From: Parendozoicomonas callyspongiae
GTDB lineage: Bacteria > Pseudomonadota > Gammaproteobacteria > Pseudomonadales > Endozoicomonadaceae
NCBI RefSeq assembly: GCF_023502345.1
Contig: NZ_JAMFLX010000027.1
Location: forward strand, 1 to 60,222
DNA length: 60,222 nt
Direction of reading: 5' to 3'
Made by a program: the position numbers and the translations under genes. The stretch's first letter is position 1; every line of letters starts with the position of its first letter. This document shows, one piece after another, positions 37,189-45,396 of the stretch. Under the pieces are notes generated by a model that was given only the letters and a program-made list of their open reading frames with translations, made no database searches and was not told the DNA's origin.

Positions 37189-38670
37189 ATGAACAGCGAT
37201 TTTGAACAATGCTACCAGGCACTCAAAAGCCGGGATCACCGTTTTGACGGCCGTTTCTTTGTGGCCGTCAGCAGCACAGGTATCTATTGCCGGCCCGTTT
37301 GCCCGGCACGGCTGCCCAAGCCGGAGAACTGCAGCTTCTTCCAGACATCAGCAGCCGCAGAGCAGGAAGGCTATCGTCCCTGCAAGCGCTGCCGCCCAGA
37401 ACTTGCTCCGGGTCTGTCCTGTATCGATATGCCGGATACCCTGCTCAGCCAGGCCTGCCGCCTGGTTAATCTCGGTTTTCTCGATCAACACAGTGTTTCA
37501 GAACTGGCTGACAGAATCGGGGTTTCCGACCGTCATCTGCGCAGGTTGTTTCAGGCTGAATTGGGAACATCCCCACTGGATATCGCCAACAGTCGCCGGC
37601 TGCTGCAGGCGCGTCAGCTGTTAAGGGATACAGCCCTGCCGGTCACAGATATTGCTCTTTTAAGTGGTTTTAAAAGCATTCGCAGTTTTAATCACCTGTT
37701 TCGCCAGTATTACCATCAGACGCCGGGGGAAACGCGACGAAAGCAGAACCTGAGCCCCGACAAACCGATCCGGCTGCAGCTTGGGTACCGCCCACCCTAC
37801 GACTGGCAACATCTGCTGAACTTTCTCTCATCACGAATTATTCCCGGCGTTGAGGAGATAACAGACACCAGTTACCGAAGAGCTGTTCAACTGGAAACCA
37901 GGGAGCATGATATTGTCAGGGGCTGGCTGGAAGTCAGTCATCTGCCGGAGAAATATCAGCTCCAGGTCACCCTCGATCCCAGACTGGCTCCAGTGATTAA
38001 GGAGGTCTTACAAAAGGTCAGGCAGCTTTTCGATCTGGACTGCAACCCTGCACCTATCCTGCAGACCTTGGGGACTCTTTCTGAAAGCAATCCTGGAACC
38101 CGCCTGCCAGGAGCCTTTGATGGTTTCGAGATGAGTGTCCGGGCCATACTGGGTCAGCAGGTAACCGTAAAGGCAGCACATACTCTGGCAACCCGTATTG
38201 CCCGGGCTTTTGGCTCACCACTGGACACCCCTTTCCCCGGTCTGGCCTTTACTTTCCCCGATGCCAGAACCATTGCCAAACTGGAGCAGAGCCAATTGGG
38301 AGAGCTGGGTATTGTTCGCCAACGCAGCGGCGCCATCCTCGCCATAGCCAATGCCGTGATTGAAGATAAACTCGATCTTTCCCCTCTGGCAGATGTTCCT
38401 GCAACACTGGATAAACTGGTCGCCTTAAAAGGCATTGGCCCATGGACTGCGCAATATATTGCCATGCGGGCACTGAGCTGGCCGGATGCCTTCCCTGATC
38501 AGGATTTGGGTATTATCAAGGCTCTGGGTACCAAAGATCGCAAAACCATCCTGGCCACGTCAGAGAAGTGGCGACCATGGCGGGCCTATGCGGTTATGCA
38601 CCTTTGGGAAAGCTTATCCAGCACAACTCCACTGCCAGATACCATACTCACGGAGGAAACACCCGCATGA
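37189..38670 (+). CDS. Ada-type regulator fused to AlkA DNA-3-methyladenine glycosylase
   Basis: The 493-aa fusion has an Ada-like zinc/methyl-acceptor domain (Cys34, Cys38, Cys65, Cys68 in GIYCRPVCPAR and RPCKRCRPEL), an AraC-type helix-turn-helix region around 85-190 (ELADRIGVSDRHLRRLF) and an AlkA domain with the helix-hairpin-helix (LKGIGPWTAQYIAMRAL). It is expected to sense alkylation and excise alkylated bases. ATG 37189 is preferred over the TTG three codons upstream. It overlaps ogt by ATGA, so both are co-translated. Confidence 0.92.
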   Translation: MNSDFEQCYQALKSRDHRFDGRFFVAVSSTGIYCRPVCPARLPKPENCSFFQTSAAAEQEGYRPCKRCRPELAPGLSCIDMPDTLLSQACRLVNLGFLDQHSVSELADRIGVSDRHLRRLFQAELGTSPLDIANSRRLLQARQLLRDTALPVTDIALLSGFKSIRSFNHLFRQYYHQTPGETRRKQNLSPDKPIRLQLGYRPPYDWQHLLNFLSSRIIPGVEEITDTSYRRAVQLETREHDIVRGWLEVSHLPEKYQLQVTLDPRLAPVIKEVLQKVRQLFDLDCNPAPILQTLGTLSESNPGTRLPGAFDGFEMSVRAILGQQVTVKAAHTLATRIARAFGSPLDTPFPGLAFTFPDARTIAKLEQSQLGELGIVRQRSGAILAIANAVIEDKLDLSPLADVPATLDKLVALKGIGPWTAQYIAMRALSWPDAFPDQDLGIIKALGTKDRKTILATSEKWRPWRAYAVMHLWESLSSTTPLPDTILTEETPA

Positions 38671-39167
38671 TATATACAGAATTCAATTCCGCCTTTGGTA
38701 TCACCTTGCTGGCAGCAGAAAATAACAAGCTTCGCCACCTCTGGTTTCCTGATCAGAAGCATGAGCCTGATTGCTCTTCATGGGAAAGAGATGACGACCT
38801 ACCTCTTTTTCGGCAAGCCAGAATCCAGCTGGAAGAATACGCACAAGGTACAAGGAAGGCATTCGATCTGCCCCTTGCTTTTCAGGGCACAGACTTTCAA
38901 AAGTCAGTCTGGCAGCTTCTGCAAACCATCCCTTTTGGCCAGCATACCAGCTACGGAGTGATGGCCAAACAACTGCAAAGGCCCAAAGCATCAAGAGCGG
39001 TCGGGGCAGCTGTAGGAAAAAACCCACTCGGTATTATTGTTCCCTGCCACAGAGTTCTTGGAGGCAATGGTTCCATGACTGGATTTGCTTCCGGGCTGGA
39101 TATGAAAAGAAAGCTGCTTGAAATTGAAGGTGTTCTTGAACCGACACAGGAAGAACTGTTGGTTTGA
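38667..39167 (+). CDS. ogt: Methylated-DNA-[protein]-cysteine S-methyltransferase
   Basis: Ogt transfers methyl groups from O6-methylguanine to its own cysteine. The acceptor Cys127 lies in IIVPCHRV, and GTDFQKSVWQLLQTIPFGQ is the helix-turn-helix. The start is ATG 38667, which overlaps the previous stop and has GGAGG about 8 nt upstream; a longer upstream reading (to 38568) is not needed. The length of 166 aa is normal. It forms an alkylation-repair operon with the Ada/AlkA fusion. Confidence 0.95.
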   Translation: MIYTEFNSAFGITLLAAENNKLRHLWFPDQKHEPDCSSWERDDDLPLFRQARIQLEEYAQGTRKAFDLPLAFQGTDFQKSVWQLLQTIPFGQHTSYGVMAKQLQRPKASRAVGAAVGKNPLGIIVPCHRVLGGNGSMTGFASGLDMKRKLLEIEGVLEPTQEELLV

Positions 39168-39170
39168 TTG

Positions 39171-39202
39171 TTCAGTCTCTCAAGTTTCACCGAGAGACTG
39201 AA
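39171..39202. terminator. Hairpin between convergent ogt and nrdG
   Basis: TTCAGTCTCTC (39171-39181) pairs perfectly with GAGAGACTGAA (39192-39202) across a 10-nt loop. It lies 4 bp after the ogt stop and just past the nrdG stop on the other strand. No long T-tract. Confidence 0.6.
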
Positions 39203-39217
39203 ATACTCCTTAAAGCT

Positions 39218-39940
39218 TTATCGAATAGCGAACCGCTCGAACTTTCCCGAAGCACGCTTTAGGAGATCAGCTTCCAGCTCAGGATCTAGAACAGACTCCT
39301 GAAGCTCACTGTTAAAACAGTTCTTTATACGGCAGCGCTGCACGGTGAAGTTCTGCACGCCTTTTTTCTGTAAACAGTCGGCCAGTGCATTGAATTTCTC
39401 AGGCTGCGTTAAGCCCCAATGAACAGTTGTCCGCACTTCATGGGGAATACCGGCTTCCATAAGAATATTCAGGCTTTGCCAGCCTTTATCACCGGTACTG
39501 GTTCCGGTAATACGTGGATAATCATCAGGCAGGCCTTTGATATCCAGGCCAACCCAATCAAGGTGGGGAAGAATTTCCTGCAATCGTTCCGGCACCTGTC
39601 CGGCGGTATGGAGCCCGACTTTAAAGCCCATACCGTTCACATCACGCATGGCGGCACCCAGCCCCTTTTGCAGTAACGGTTCACCGCCACTGAAAACCAC
39701 CGAGTCCAGCAACCCCTGGCGACGATCAAGAAAACCAAGAACATCTTCCCAGGACATATCGCCGACCCGTGATGAGGTCTGCAGCAGATCAGTGTTATAG
39801 CAATACTGACAGCGCAGGTTACAGCCCCTGGTAAACACTACGGCAGACAGGTGATCAGGAAAGTCGATGGTGGTCATGGGTACCAGACCACCTATACGCA
39901 ACGGTTCAACCGGCAGAGATAATACGTCAGCAGTCGTCAT
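39218..39940 (-). CDS. nrdG: Anaerobic ribonucleotide reductase-activating protein (radical SAM)
   Basis: NrdG uses S-adenosylmethionine and a [4Fe-4S] cluster to generate the glycyl radical on its reductase partner. The radical SAM motif Cys-x3-Cys-x2-Cys is at 40, 44 and 47 in GCNLRCQYCYN, with FSGGEPLLQ downstream. At 240 aa it is longer than E. coli NrdG and matches the type found next to Pseudomonas-like nrdD. AGAGAG precedes the ATG. It follows the small glycyl-radical gene by 17 nt, so both are in the nrdD operon. Confidence 0.93.
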   Translation of the reverse strand: MTTADVLSLPVEPLRIGGLVPMTTIDFPDHLSAVVFTRGCNLRCQYCYNTDLLQTSSRVGDMSWEDVLGFLDRRQGLLDSVVFSGGEPLLQKGLGAAMRDVNGMGFKVGLHTAGQVPERLQEILPHLDWVGLDIKGLPDDYPRITGTSTGDKGWQSLNILMEAGIPHEVRTTVHWGLTQPEKFNALADCLQKKGVQNFTVQRCRIKNCFNSELQESVLDPELEADLLKRASGKFERFAIR

Positions 39941-39957
39941 TAAACTCTCTTTTATAC

Positions 39958-40131
39958 CTACTCTCTATGATTGGCAGTTCTTTCAATAAAGTGCTTACGG
40001 TCCTTTTGTTCTTGTTGTTTTCCCGGATTAAACGCAGCCACAGGACGATGATAACCCATAACTCGCGTCCACACTTCGCAGGGTTGACGCTCGGAGTCAT
40101 CCAGATGAATTGTTTGTTGGTTTGGTTGCAT
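39958..40131 (-). CDS. Separate glycyl-radical domain of class III ribonucleotide reductase
   Basis: This 57-codon gene was read directly from the sequence. It encodes QPCEVWTRVMGYHRPVAA, then FNPGKQQEQKDRKHF. This matches the C-terminal end of ordinary NrdD proteins, where the glycine of R-V-x-G-Y carries the radical; here that is Gly26. The adjacent nrdD product stops right after its zinc site and lacks this segment, so the reductase appears to be made from two polypeptides. GGGAG lies 6 nt before the ATG. The frame differs from nrdD, with stops between, so a simple frameshift is unlikely. nrdG follows by 17 nt. Confidence 0.85.
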   Translation of the reverse strand: MQPNQQTIHLDDSERQPCEVWTRVMGYHRPVAAFNPGKQQEQKDRKHFIERTANHRE

Positions 40132-40157
40132 GTTCTACTCCCTTTGTTTTTTGCCAT

Positions 40158-40200
40158 GGAAATACCCACCACATTTTTATTTTTCGGGGTGGGCATTTCC
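40158..40200 (-). promoter_or_regulatory. Intercistronic hairpin between nrdD and the glycyl-radical gene
   Basis: GGAAATACCCACC (40158-40170) pairs with GGTGGGCATTTCC (40188-40200) with one G-U wobble in the minus-strand mRNA; the 17-nt loop is A-rich there. It sits between the nrdD stop and the ribosome binding site of the small gene. It lacks a terminator T-tract and may protect or process the message to set the ratio of the two proteins. Confidence 0.6.
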
Positions 40201-40235
40201 CGCTCACGGCTGTTTGTAGTTATTGAAGCCTGCGC

Positions 40236-42272
40236 TTAAGCACAGGCCTGCTCTTTCATTTTTTTCGCGATCAATTCCTTATCGCACTTTGGACAGAATG
40301 GGTGCTCCCCTGCCAGATAGCCATGCTTGGGACAGATGGAGAAAGTTGGGGTCACAGTAATATACGGCAACCGGAAATTGCTAAGAGTCCGTTTCACCAG
40401 TTTCTTGCAGGCTTCCACAGAGGAAATCTGTTCCGCCATATAGAGATGCAGAACCGTACCACCTGTATATTTGCACTGCAGTTCATCCTGCCGTTCCAGC
40501 GCCTCGAACGGATCATCGGTGTAACCCACCGGTAGCTGGGATGAGTTGGTGTAGTACGGGTGCTCAATCGTTCCTGCCTGAATAATATCCGGGAACCGCT
40601 TCTTATCTTCCTTGGCCAGACGATAAGTTGTGCCTTCTGCCGGTGTTGCCTCCAGGTTATAAAGGTGTCCGGTCTCTTCCTGGAACTCCACCATCCGTGC
40701 CCGGATATGATCCAGAAACTCAACTGCCAGCATGTGGCCTTTGTTGGTAGTCAGATCATGGGCATCTGCCGAGAAGTTACGCACCATTTCGTTGATACCA
40801 TTCACGCCGATGGTGGAGAAATGGTTGCGCAGTGTTCCCAGGTAACGCTTGGTATACGGGAACAGGCCACTGTCCATATAACGCTGAATGACCTTGCGTT
40901 TCACTTCCAGGCTGTCTTTGGCCAAATCCAGAAGTTCATCCAGACGGGCATACATCCCTTCCCGGTCATCCTGATACAGATGTCCAAGACGGGCACAGTT
41001 AACAGTAACCACACCCACCGAGCCGGTCTGCTCAGCAGAACCAAACAGACCATTACCACGCTTCAGCAGTTCACGGAGATCCAGCTGCAGACGACAGCAC
41101 ATGGAGCGCACCATATTGGGTGTCAGCTCGGAATTCAGGAAGTTCTGGAAATACGGCAGACCGTACCTGGCTGTCATTTCAAACAGCAGGTCAGCGTTGG
41201 GCGTATCCCAGTTAAAATCCGGGGTAATGTTGTAGGTTGGAATCGGGAAGGTAAACACCCGCCCTTTGGCATCACCGGCCATCATCACTTCGATATAGGC
41301 CCGGTTGAGCATATCCATCTCTTCCTGAAGATCGCCGTAGGCAAACGGCATCTCTTCACCGCCAATCTCGGGAATCTGCTCACGCAGATCTTCCGGGCAG
41401 ACCCAGTCCATGGTGACATTGGTAAATGGTGTCTGGGTGCCCCAGCGTGATGGCACATTCAGGTTATAGATAAACTCCTGGATATGCTGCTTCACCTGCT
41501 TGTAGATCAGCTTATCAACCCGGACATACGGTGCCAGGTAGGTATCAAAAGAGCTGAATGCTTGGGCACCGGCCCATTCGTTCTGCAGAGTGCCCAGGAA
41601 ATTCACCATCTGTGCGACAGCACTGGTCAAATGCTTAGGGGCTGCGGACTCCACCTTACCCGGAACGCCATTGAAGCCTTCATGCAACAGCGTTCTCAAC
41701 GACCAGCCAGCACAGTAACCGGAGAGCATATCCAGATCATGAACATGCAGATCACCTTCCCGGTGTGCCTGGCCAATAGCCGGATCATAAACATGGTTCA
41801 ACCAATAGTTGGCTGTCACCTTGCCGGATACGTTCAGAATCATTCCGCCCAGGGAGTAACCCTGGTTGGCATTGGCTTTTACCCGCCAGTCCAGGCGGTT
41901 GAGATACTCATCAACGGATGATTCAACATCCAGTAATGTCTTTTGCGTATCACGAATACTTTTGTGGCGCTCACGATAGAGAATGTAGGCTTTGGCAGTA
42001 TCAAAATAGCCGCTGACAGCCAGCACCTGTTCCACCATATCCTGAACCTGCTCGACCGACGGTGCCTTCTGGCCCCAGAAGCGGTAGCTGGTCAGCTTCA
42101 TCACTTTCTTTGTGAGTTCGGTGGCTTCATCAAAGTCAAACTCACCGGTAGCAAGGCCGGCTTTTAGAATGGCCTGGTAGATCTTTTCCTGATCAAATTC
42201 GACCCGCTGATTATCTCGTTTAATAATTTCAGCCGGGCATTTTTGTTCTTCTGTAGGCTCGGAGAATTGCAT
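40236..42272 (-). CDS. nrdD: Anaerobic (class III) ribonucleoside-triphosphate reductase, core subunit
   Basis: NrdD reduces ribonucleotides without oxygen. The 678-aa protein starts with an ATP-cone (IIKRDNQRVEFDQEKIYQAI) and continues with conserved core segments such as GDLHVHDLDML, NVPSRWGTQTPFTNVTMDW, FPIPTYNITPDFNWDTPN, SVGVVTVNCARLG and ATPAEGTTYRLA. It ends at a four-Cys zinc site (ICPKHGYLAGEHPFCPKCDK) and stops 14 residues later, without the glycyl-radical motif, which is encoded by the next gene. GGAGG lies a rather long 14 nt before the ATG. NrdR and FNR-like sites lie upstream. Confidence 0.95.
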   Translation of the reverse strand: MQFSEPTEEQKCPAEIIKRDNQRVEFDQEKIYQAILKAGLATGEFDFDEATELTKKVMKLTSYRFWGQKAPSVEQVQDMVEQVLAVSGYFDTAKAYILYRERHKSIRDTQKTLLDVESSVDEYLNRLDWRVKANANQGYSLGGMILNVSGKVTANYWLNHVYDPAIGQAHREGDLHVHDLDMLSGYCAGWSLRTLLHEGFNGVPGKVESAAPKHLTSAVAQMVNFLGTLQNEWAGAQAFSSFDTYLAPYVRVDKLIYKQVKQHIQEFIYNLNVPSRWGTQTPFTNVTMDWVCPEDLREQIPEIGGEEMPFAYGDLQEEMDMLNRAYIEVMMAGDAKGRVFTFPIPTYNITPDFNWDTPNADLLFEMTARYGLPYFQNFLNSELTPNMVRSMCCRLQLDLRELLKRGNGLFGSAEQTGSVGVVTVNCARLGHLYQDDREGMYARLDELLDLAKDSLEVKRKVIQRYMDSGLFPYTKRYLGTLRNHFSTIGVNGINEMVRNFSADAHDLTTNKGHMLAVEFLDHIRARMVEFQEETGHLYNLEATPAEGTTYRLAKEDKKRFPDIIQAGTIEHPYYTNSSQLPVGYTDDPFEALERQDELQCKYTGGTVLHLYMAEQISSVEACKKLVKRTLSNFRLPYITVTPTFSICPKHGYLAGEHPFCPKCDKELIAKKMKEQACA

Positions 42273-42335
42273 AAGAAGACTGATTACCTCCTTTTACCCC
42301 CATGGTTTCAGTCACTCATATTGGATCATTCTCAA

Positions 42336-42351
42336 AATCGATATATTGACA
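42336..42351. promoter_or_regulatory. NrdR box 1 upstream of nrdD
   Basis: AATCGATATATTGACA fits the NrdR consensus core C-W-A-T-A-T-A-T-W-G with one mismatch. It is the start-proximal box of a pair spaced 31 bp (three helical turns), which is the arrangement NrdR requires. Confidence 0.75.
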
Positions 42352-42359
42352 ATTATCAG
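42346..42359. promoter_or_regulatory. Imperfect FNR/Anr box upstream of nrdD
   Basis: TTGACAATTATCAG agrees with TTGAT-N4-ATCAA at 8 of 10 positions. It lies about 75-85 bp upstream of the nrdD start and partly overlaps NrdR box 1. Anaerobic induction of nrdD would fit. Weaker than the two perfect boxes elsewhere in the window. Confidence 0.5.
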
Positions 42360-42366
42360 ATTGAAA

Positions 42367-42382
42367 CCACTATATATTGCGA
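42367..42382. promoter_or_regulatory. NrdR box 2 upstream of nrdD
   Basis: CCACTATATATTGCGA contains a perfect core CTATATATTG. Its centre is 31 bp from that of box 1. Cooperative NrdR binding would repress the nrdD operon when dATP is high. Confidence 0.82.
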
Positions 42383-42617
42383 TTTCCGCATCATTTACAC
42401 AAGCAAAACGTGTCCAAAACATCCGTATTTGAACAGAGCATCCGGCTCAAAAATTTTCTCCCGTGATGTCTTGCCTCAAAGTATTAGTAACACTGTCAAA
42501 CTGGTTATCTTCTTTAACCATCAATAGCATTTTCTTATTGAAGAAGGAATTCCCTGAGCCACAGAGCCTCTAAAGATCATTGCGAGGAGCATAACCAAAA
42601 ACTTTAAGGAGATGACT

Positions 42618-43910
42618 ATGGCTCAACCAACCCAGACACCAGCAATACCCTACTCAACTTTTGCCTGGCCAAGCGAAACCCCTCCCAGGGTGGAAAATAC
42701 CCGATCTTTCAAGGGGGACCCCAAGCAGGTTAAAACCAGAGGACAACTACATAAATACAATGGTCGTCAAATGGCCATATCTGGTGCAAAGCTGGTTCTT
42801 AGAAAAGTCTGTGAAGCCCGCAGTGAAGATCTTCCGACCCAAAGAGATGCTGTTGAGGCCAAATACTCCCGTTCATTCCTTCAGTCCTGGATCACTCCAA
42901 TGCCGATGTGCGTTTTTATGAGTTCAGCAGGTGGAGCGGCATGGGTTTGTAATAAACAAAATGCCAGCCTCAAGCAAACCGCTGGTCTTTCCCTTGGAGC
43001 AGGTACTTTATGCAGCCTTCCATTCGCTATCTGGGAATACAAGACTACCCCAGAGCACCGTGTTCGCGACGACCGTAATACTATTTTCCAGAAGTTCTGT
43101 GAACACGAGCAGGAAGCTCGGGAGAAAGAACTTGAACTGATGATGATTCAGCAGGAATTCAACAGCATCAGACATAATGCCGAACCCATTGAGACAAGCG
43201 TCAAGCTTTACAATCAGGATCTCCAGGAGCTAATAGGTTCTTATCAAGGAAGACAACGGAAGTTACTCCGTGAAAACCAGCATATAAGGGAAGCCGTTAA
43301 AGCATTGCACTTGCTGCATGATGCAAGGGAAGCAACAAGATCAGCCAAAAAAGCTGCCGATTCCGCCCAGGAAACTGTCAACAAAACCAAGAGAGAAATT
43401 AGCAAAATCCACCCGAATGACCCTGTTCCAGCAAACAGTTCAAAAAGGGAAAGACTGGTAAGAGAGCTAGAAGGTCAAAAGAGTGTATTGGCCCTAAAGC
43501 AAAATGCCCATGATCGAGCAAGAGAAACTGAACGCTCCCAAAAAAGCGAGGCAGATTTCAATCTAGATCTTTTAACATCAACTGAAGTCAAGAAAATTGG
43601 CACAGAAATACGACCACTCTTCATATTGCTCGATTACCAGACAAAGACCCGTGAGCTAAGACAGCATGAGCGAGAAGGTAATAAGCTCCAGGCGGAACTT
43701 GAGACAGTTGGGTATGAAGATATCCTGCTCAATGGCACGTATGACGCGGTTCAGCCGCAAGCTAGCGGGGTAACCGAAGAACAGGAAGATGGTCCTATTG
43801 ATCTTCCTGAGGTTCCAGAACTTGCGCCAGGCTTTGATAATGGTGAAGCGGCGAAGCTTCTTGCCCGCATCCCTAAAGTACTGATGACTCGGTTAGGCAG
43901 TGACGACTAA
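42618..43910 (+). CDS. Coiled-coil protein with central hydrophobic hairpin, unknown
   Basis: The 430-aa protein starts at ATG 42618 (AAGGAG 6 nt upstream). It has a polar N-terminus without a signal peptide, then two hydrophobic segments around residues 90-135 (PMPMCVFMSSAGGAAWVC, then TAGLSLGAGTLCSLPFAIW), then long charged coiled-coil stretches (HEQEAREKELELMMIQQEF, then REATRSAKKAADSAQETVNK), and an acidic tail. A hydrophobic hairpin followed by coiled coil also occurs in type III translocators and in host-membrane-inserting Inc-like proteins, but no family was recognised, so that link is only suggestive. A strong terminator follows. Confidence 0.75.
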   Translation: MAQPTQTPAIPYSTFAWPSETPPRVENTRSFKGDPKQVKTRGQLHKYNGRQMAISGAKLVLRKVCEARSEDLPTQRDAVEAKYSRSFLQSWITPMPMCVFMSSAGGAAWVCNKQNASLKQTAGLSLGAGTLCSLPFAIWEYKTTPEHRVRDDRNTIFQKFCEHEQEAREKELELMMIQQEFNSIRHNAEPIETSVKLYNQDLQELIGSYQGRQRKLLRENQHIREAVKALHLLHDAREATRSAKKAADSAQETVNKTKREISKIHPNDPVPANSSKRERLVRELEGQKSVLALKQNAHDRARETERSQKSEADFNLDLLTSTEVKKIGTEIRPLFILLDYQTKTRELRQHEREGNKLQAELETVGYEDILLNGTYDAVQPQASGVTEEQEDGPIDLPEVPELAPGFDNGEAAKLLARIPKVLMTRLGSDD

Positions 43911-43934
43911 CAGGTAACAATCATCATCAACCAG

Positions 43935-43961
43935 AAAAACCCTGCTATAGCAGGGTTTTTT
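43935..43961. terminator. Intrinsic terminator
   Basis: AAAAACCCTGC pairs with GCAGGGTTTTT around a short TATA loop, followed by more T. It lies after the coiled-coil protein gene and next to the stop of the convergent CBS gene, so it may serve both. Confidence 0.9.
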
Positions 43962-43962
43962 C

Positions 43963-44487
43963 TTACTTGGCAATCAGTGAAAGTAGGTCTAGAGCGCTAA
44001 CAATCCCTTTCAACCGGCCATTATCACTGACTACAACACGGTGGATATGCCCTTTCACCATAGCATCGGCAACTTCCGTCAGTGGTGTTTCACTGCCCAC
44101 CTCAAATACGACAGGTGTCATAATATCGGAGACTAGGATAGTTTCGTCGACACTCTCATGGAACGAGCGCATCTCTTCCCGTGACAGGGCACAGTCAACC
44201 AGTCCTTTGTAAAAAGCATCATCGCGAGGGTCAAGATCAAGCAGTCCGCTACCGGTCTGGCGCACAATATCAGTAACGCTCACCATACCGCACAGCTGCC
44301 CGGATTCATCGACTACCGGTGCACCTGAAATATCATGATCAACAAGGAAAGTTGCCAGACGCTGGACTGACCAGTCCAGGGGGATGGTTTCGACCTTTCT
44401 GGACATCACATCACCAGCTTTTTTGCTGGCAAAGTCAGATCGAATAACGGAAGACGTTCTTTCTTTAAGGGTTGCATCCGAATACAT
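43963..44487 (-). CDS. Two-CBS-domain protein
   Basis: The 174-aa protein has two tandem CBS motifs: AGDVMSRKVETIPLDWSVQ through GAPVVDESGQLCGMVSVTDI, and VSDIMTPVVFEVGSETPLTE through HRVVVSDNGRLKGIVSALDL. CBS pairs bind adenosyl nucleotides and often sense energy state. No fused effector domain is present. The start is ATG 44487 (GGAGG about 6 nt upstream); the frame opens four codons earlier at a GTG. A perfect FNR/Anr box lies upstream, suggesting expression under low oxygen. Confidence 0.9.
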   Translation of the reverse strand: MYSDATLKERTSSVIRSDFASKKAGDVMSRKVETIPLDWSVQRLATFLVDHDISGAPVVDESGQLCGMVSVTDIVRQTGSGLLDLDPRDDAFYKGLVDCALSREEMRSFHESVDETILVSDIMTPVVFEVGSETPLTEVADAMVKGHIHRVVVSDNGRLKGIVSALDLLSLIAK

Positions 44488-44684
44488 ATTTGCCTCCACT
44501 AACCCGGTCCAACAAGACGGACCATTAAGCCGGGAACAGAAGCTTATTGGCTGCTTCTTTCAGCTCCTTTTCAGATAACTACACCTCGGGGCGAAATTAC
44601 AACTCATCATCGAACTCACCCCAATGAAGCCAAGTAAAATCCCGTACATTCATACTCAGTATGCAGCAGTCAGCACCGTACTTG

Positions 44685-44698
44685 TTGATTTATATCAA
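44685..44698. promoter_or_regulatory. Perfect FNR/Anr box upstream of the CBS gene
   Basis: TTGATTTATATCAA matches the consensus TTGAT-N4-ATCAA exactly. On the minus strand a -10-like CATACT lies at 44658-44663, which places the box near -41.5 of a likely start, the class II activator position. The CBS start codon is about 165 nt further on. The box ends 28 bp beyond the dcd stop. Confidence 0.8.
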
Positions 44699-44726
44699 TA
44701 AATACGGAGGCTGTTAAGAGTGGATT

Positions 44727-45317
44727 TCAAACTGCGGAGTCTTCGCCGATTCGGCTGGCAATAGCGCCACTTTGGCCTTTATACTTGGCATTTACCCTTT
44801 TGTTGTAGGGCTTGTCTGCGGAACCGGTCATGGTTTCAAAGTTCATCGCACCGATTTTCATTCCCGGACGCAGAGCCAGCGGCAACTTCCCTCCGTTAAA
44901 GAATTCCAGCACGATCTGACCACTCCAGCCTGGGTCAATCCGGTGGGCAGTCACGTGCACCATCAGCCCCAGTCTTGCCAGAGAAGAACGGCCATCCAGC
45001 CACCCGACAATATTATCCGGCAGAGTTACCGACTCTCTGGTTACGGCCAATGCGAGTTCTCCCGGATGCAGGAAGAATGCTGCTCCCTGCTCCAGAACAA
45101 TCTCCCGGCTCATAATCGAGTTCAGGGTCTGGTCAATCTCTTCGCGACTGCCTGACAGATCTACATAAGGTGCAACATGATCGTTAAACACCCGGAAGCT
45201 GTTGCCCAGTGTCAGATCACAACTGACACCTGAGATATGCTCATCCGCAGGCCGGGGATCTACAACAATCGTTCCGGCATCCAGTGCTGCAATAATATCT
45301 CTGTCACACAGTCGCAT
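44727..45317 (-). CDS. dcd: dCTP deaminase
   Basis: Dcd deaminates dCTP to dUTP, feeding dTTP synthesis. The 196-aa protein has the family motifs: [58 protein letters not shown] with the catalytic Glu in LEFFN, and [12 protein letters not shown] at the C-terminus. GGGAAAG lies directly before the ATG. It is downstream of mrp on the same strand with a hairpin between them. Confidence 0.96.
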   Translation of the reverse strand: MRLCDRDIIAALDAGTIVVDPRPADEHISGVSCDLTLGNSFRVFNDHVAPYVDLSGSREEIDQTLNSIMSREIVLEQGAAFFLHPGELALAVTRESVTLPDNIVGWLDGRSSLARLGLMVHVTAHRIDPGWSGQIVLEFFNGGKLPLALRPGMKIGAMNFETMTGSADKPYNKRVNAKYKGQSGAIASRIGEDSAV

Positions 45318-45345
45318 AATCTTTCCCGTTTTCTTATTTTTCGTG

Positions 45346-45380
45346 GAAGTTTTTCATCACCACAGGCGATGAAAAACTTC
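45346..45380 (-). terminator. 13-bp hairpin between mrp and dcd
   Basis: GAAGTTTTTCATC (45346-45358) pairs perfectly with GATGAAAAACTTC (45368-45380). It starts about 16 nt after the mrp stop on the minus strand. No U-tract follows, so it may only attenuate read-through into dcd or stabilise the message. Confidence 0.55.
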
Positions 45381-45396
45381 TCTCGCTTATGGCTGT

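Noticed and set aside
39927-40196. 89-codon minus-strand ORF between nrdD and nrdG
   Set aside because: Different frame from the small glycyl-radical gene, which has the conserved motif and its own ribosome binding site.
40560-41450. 296-codon plus-strand ORF
   Set aside because: Antisense shadow of nrdD.
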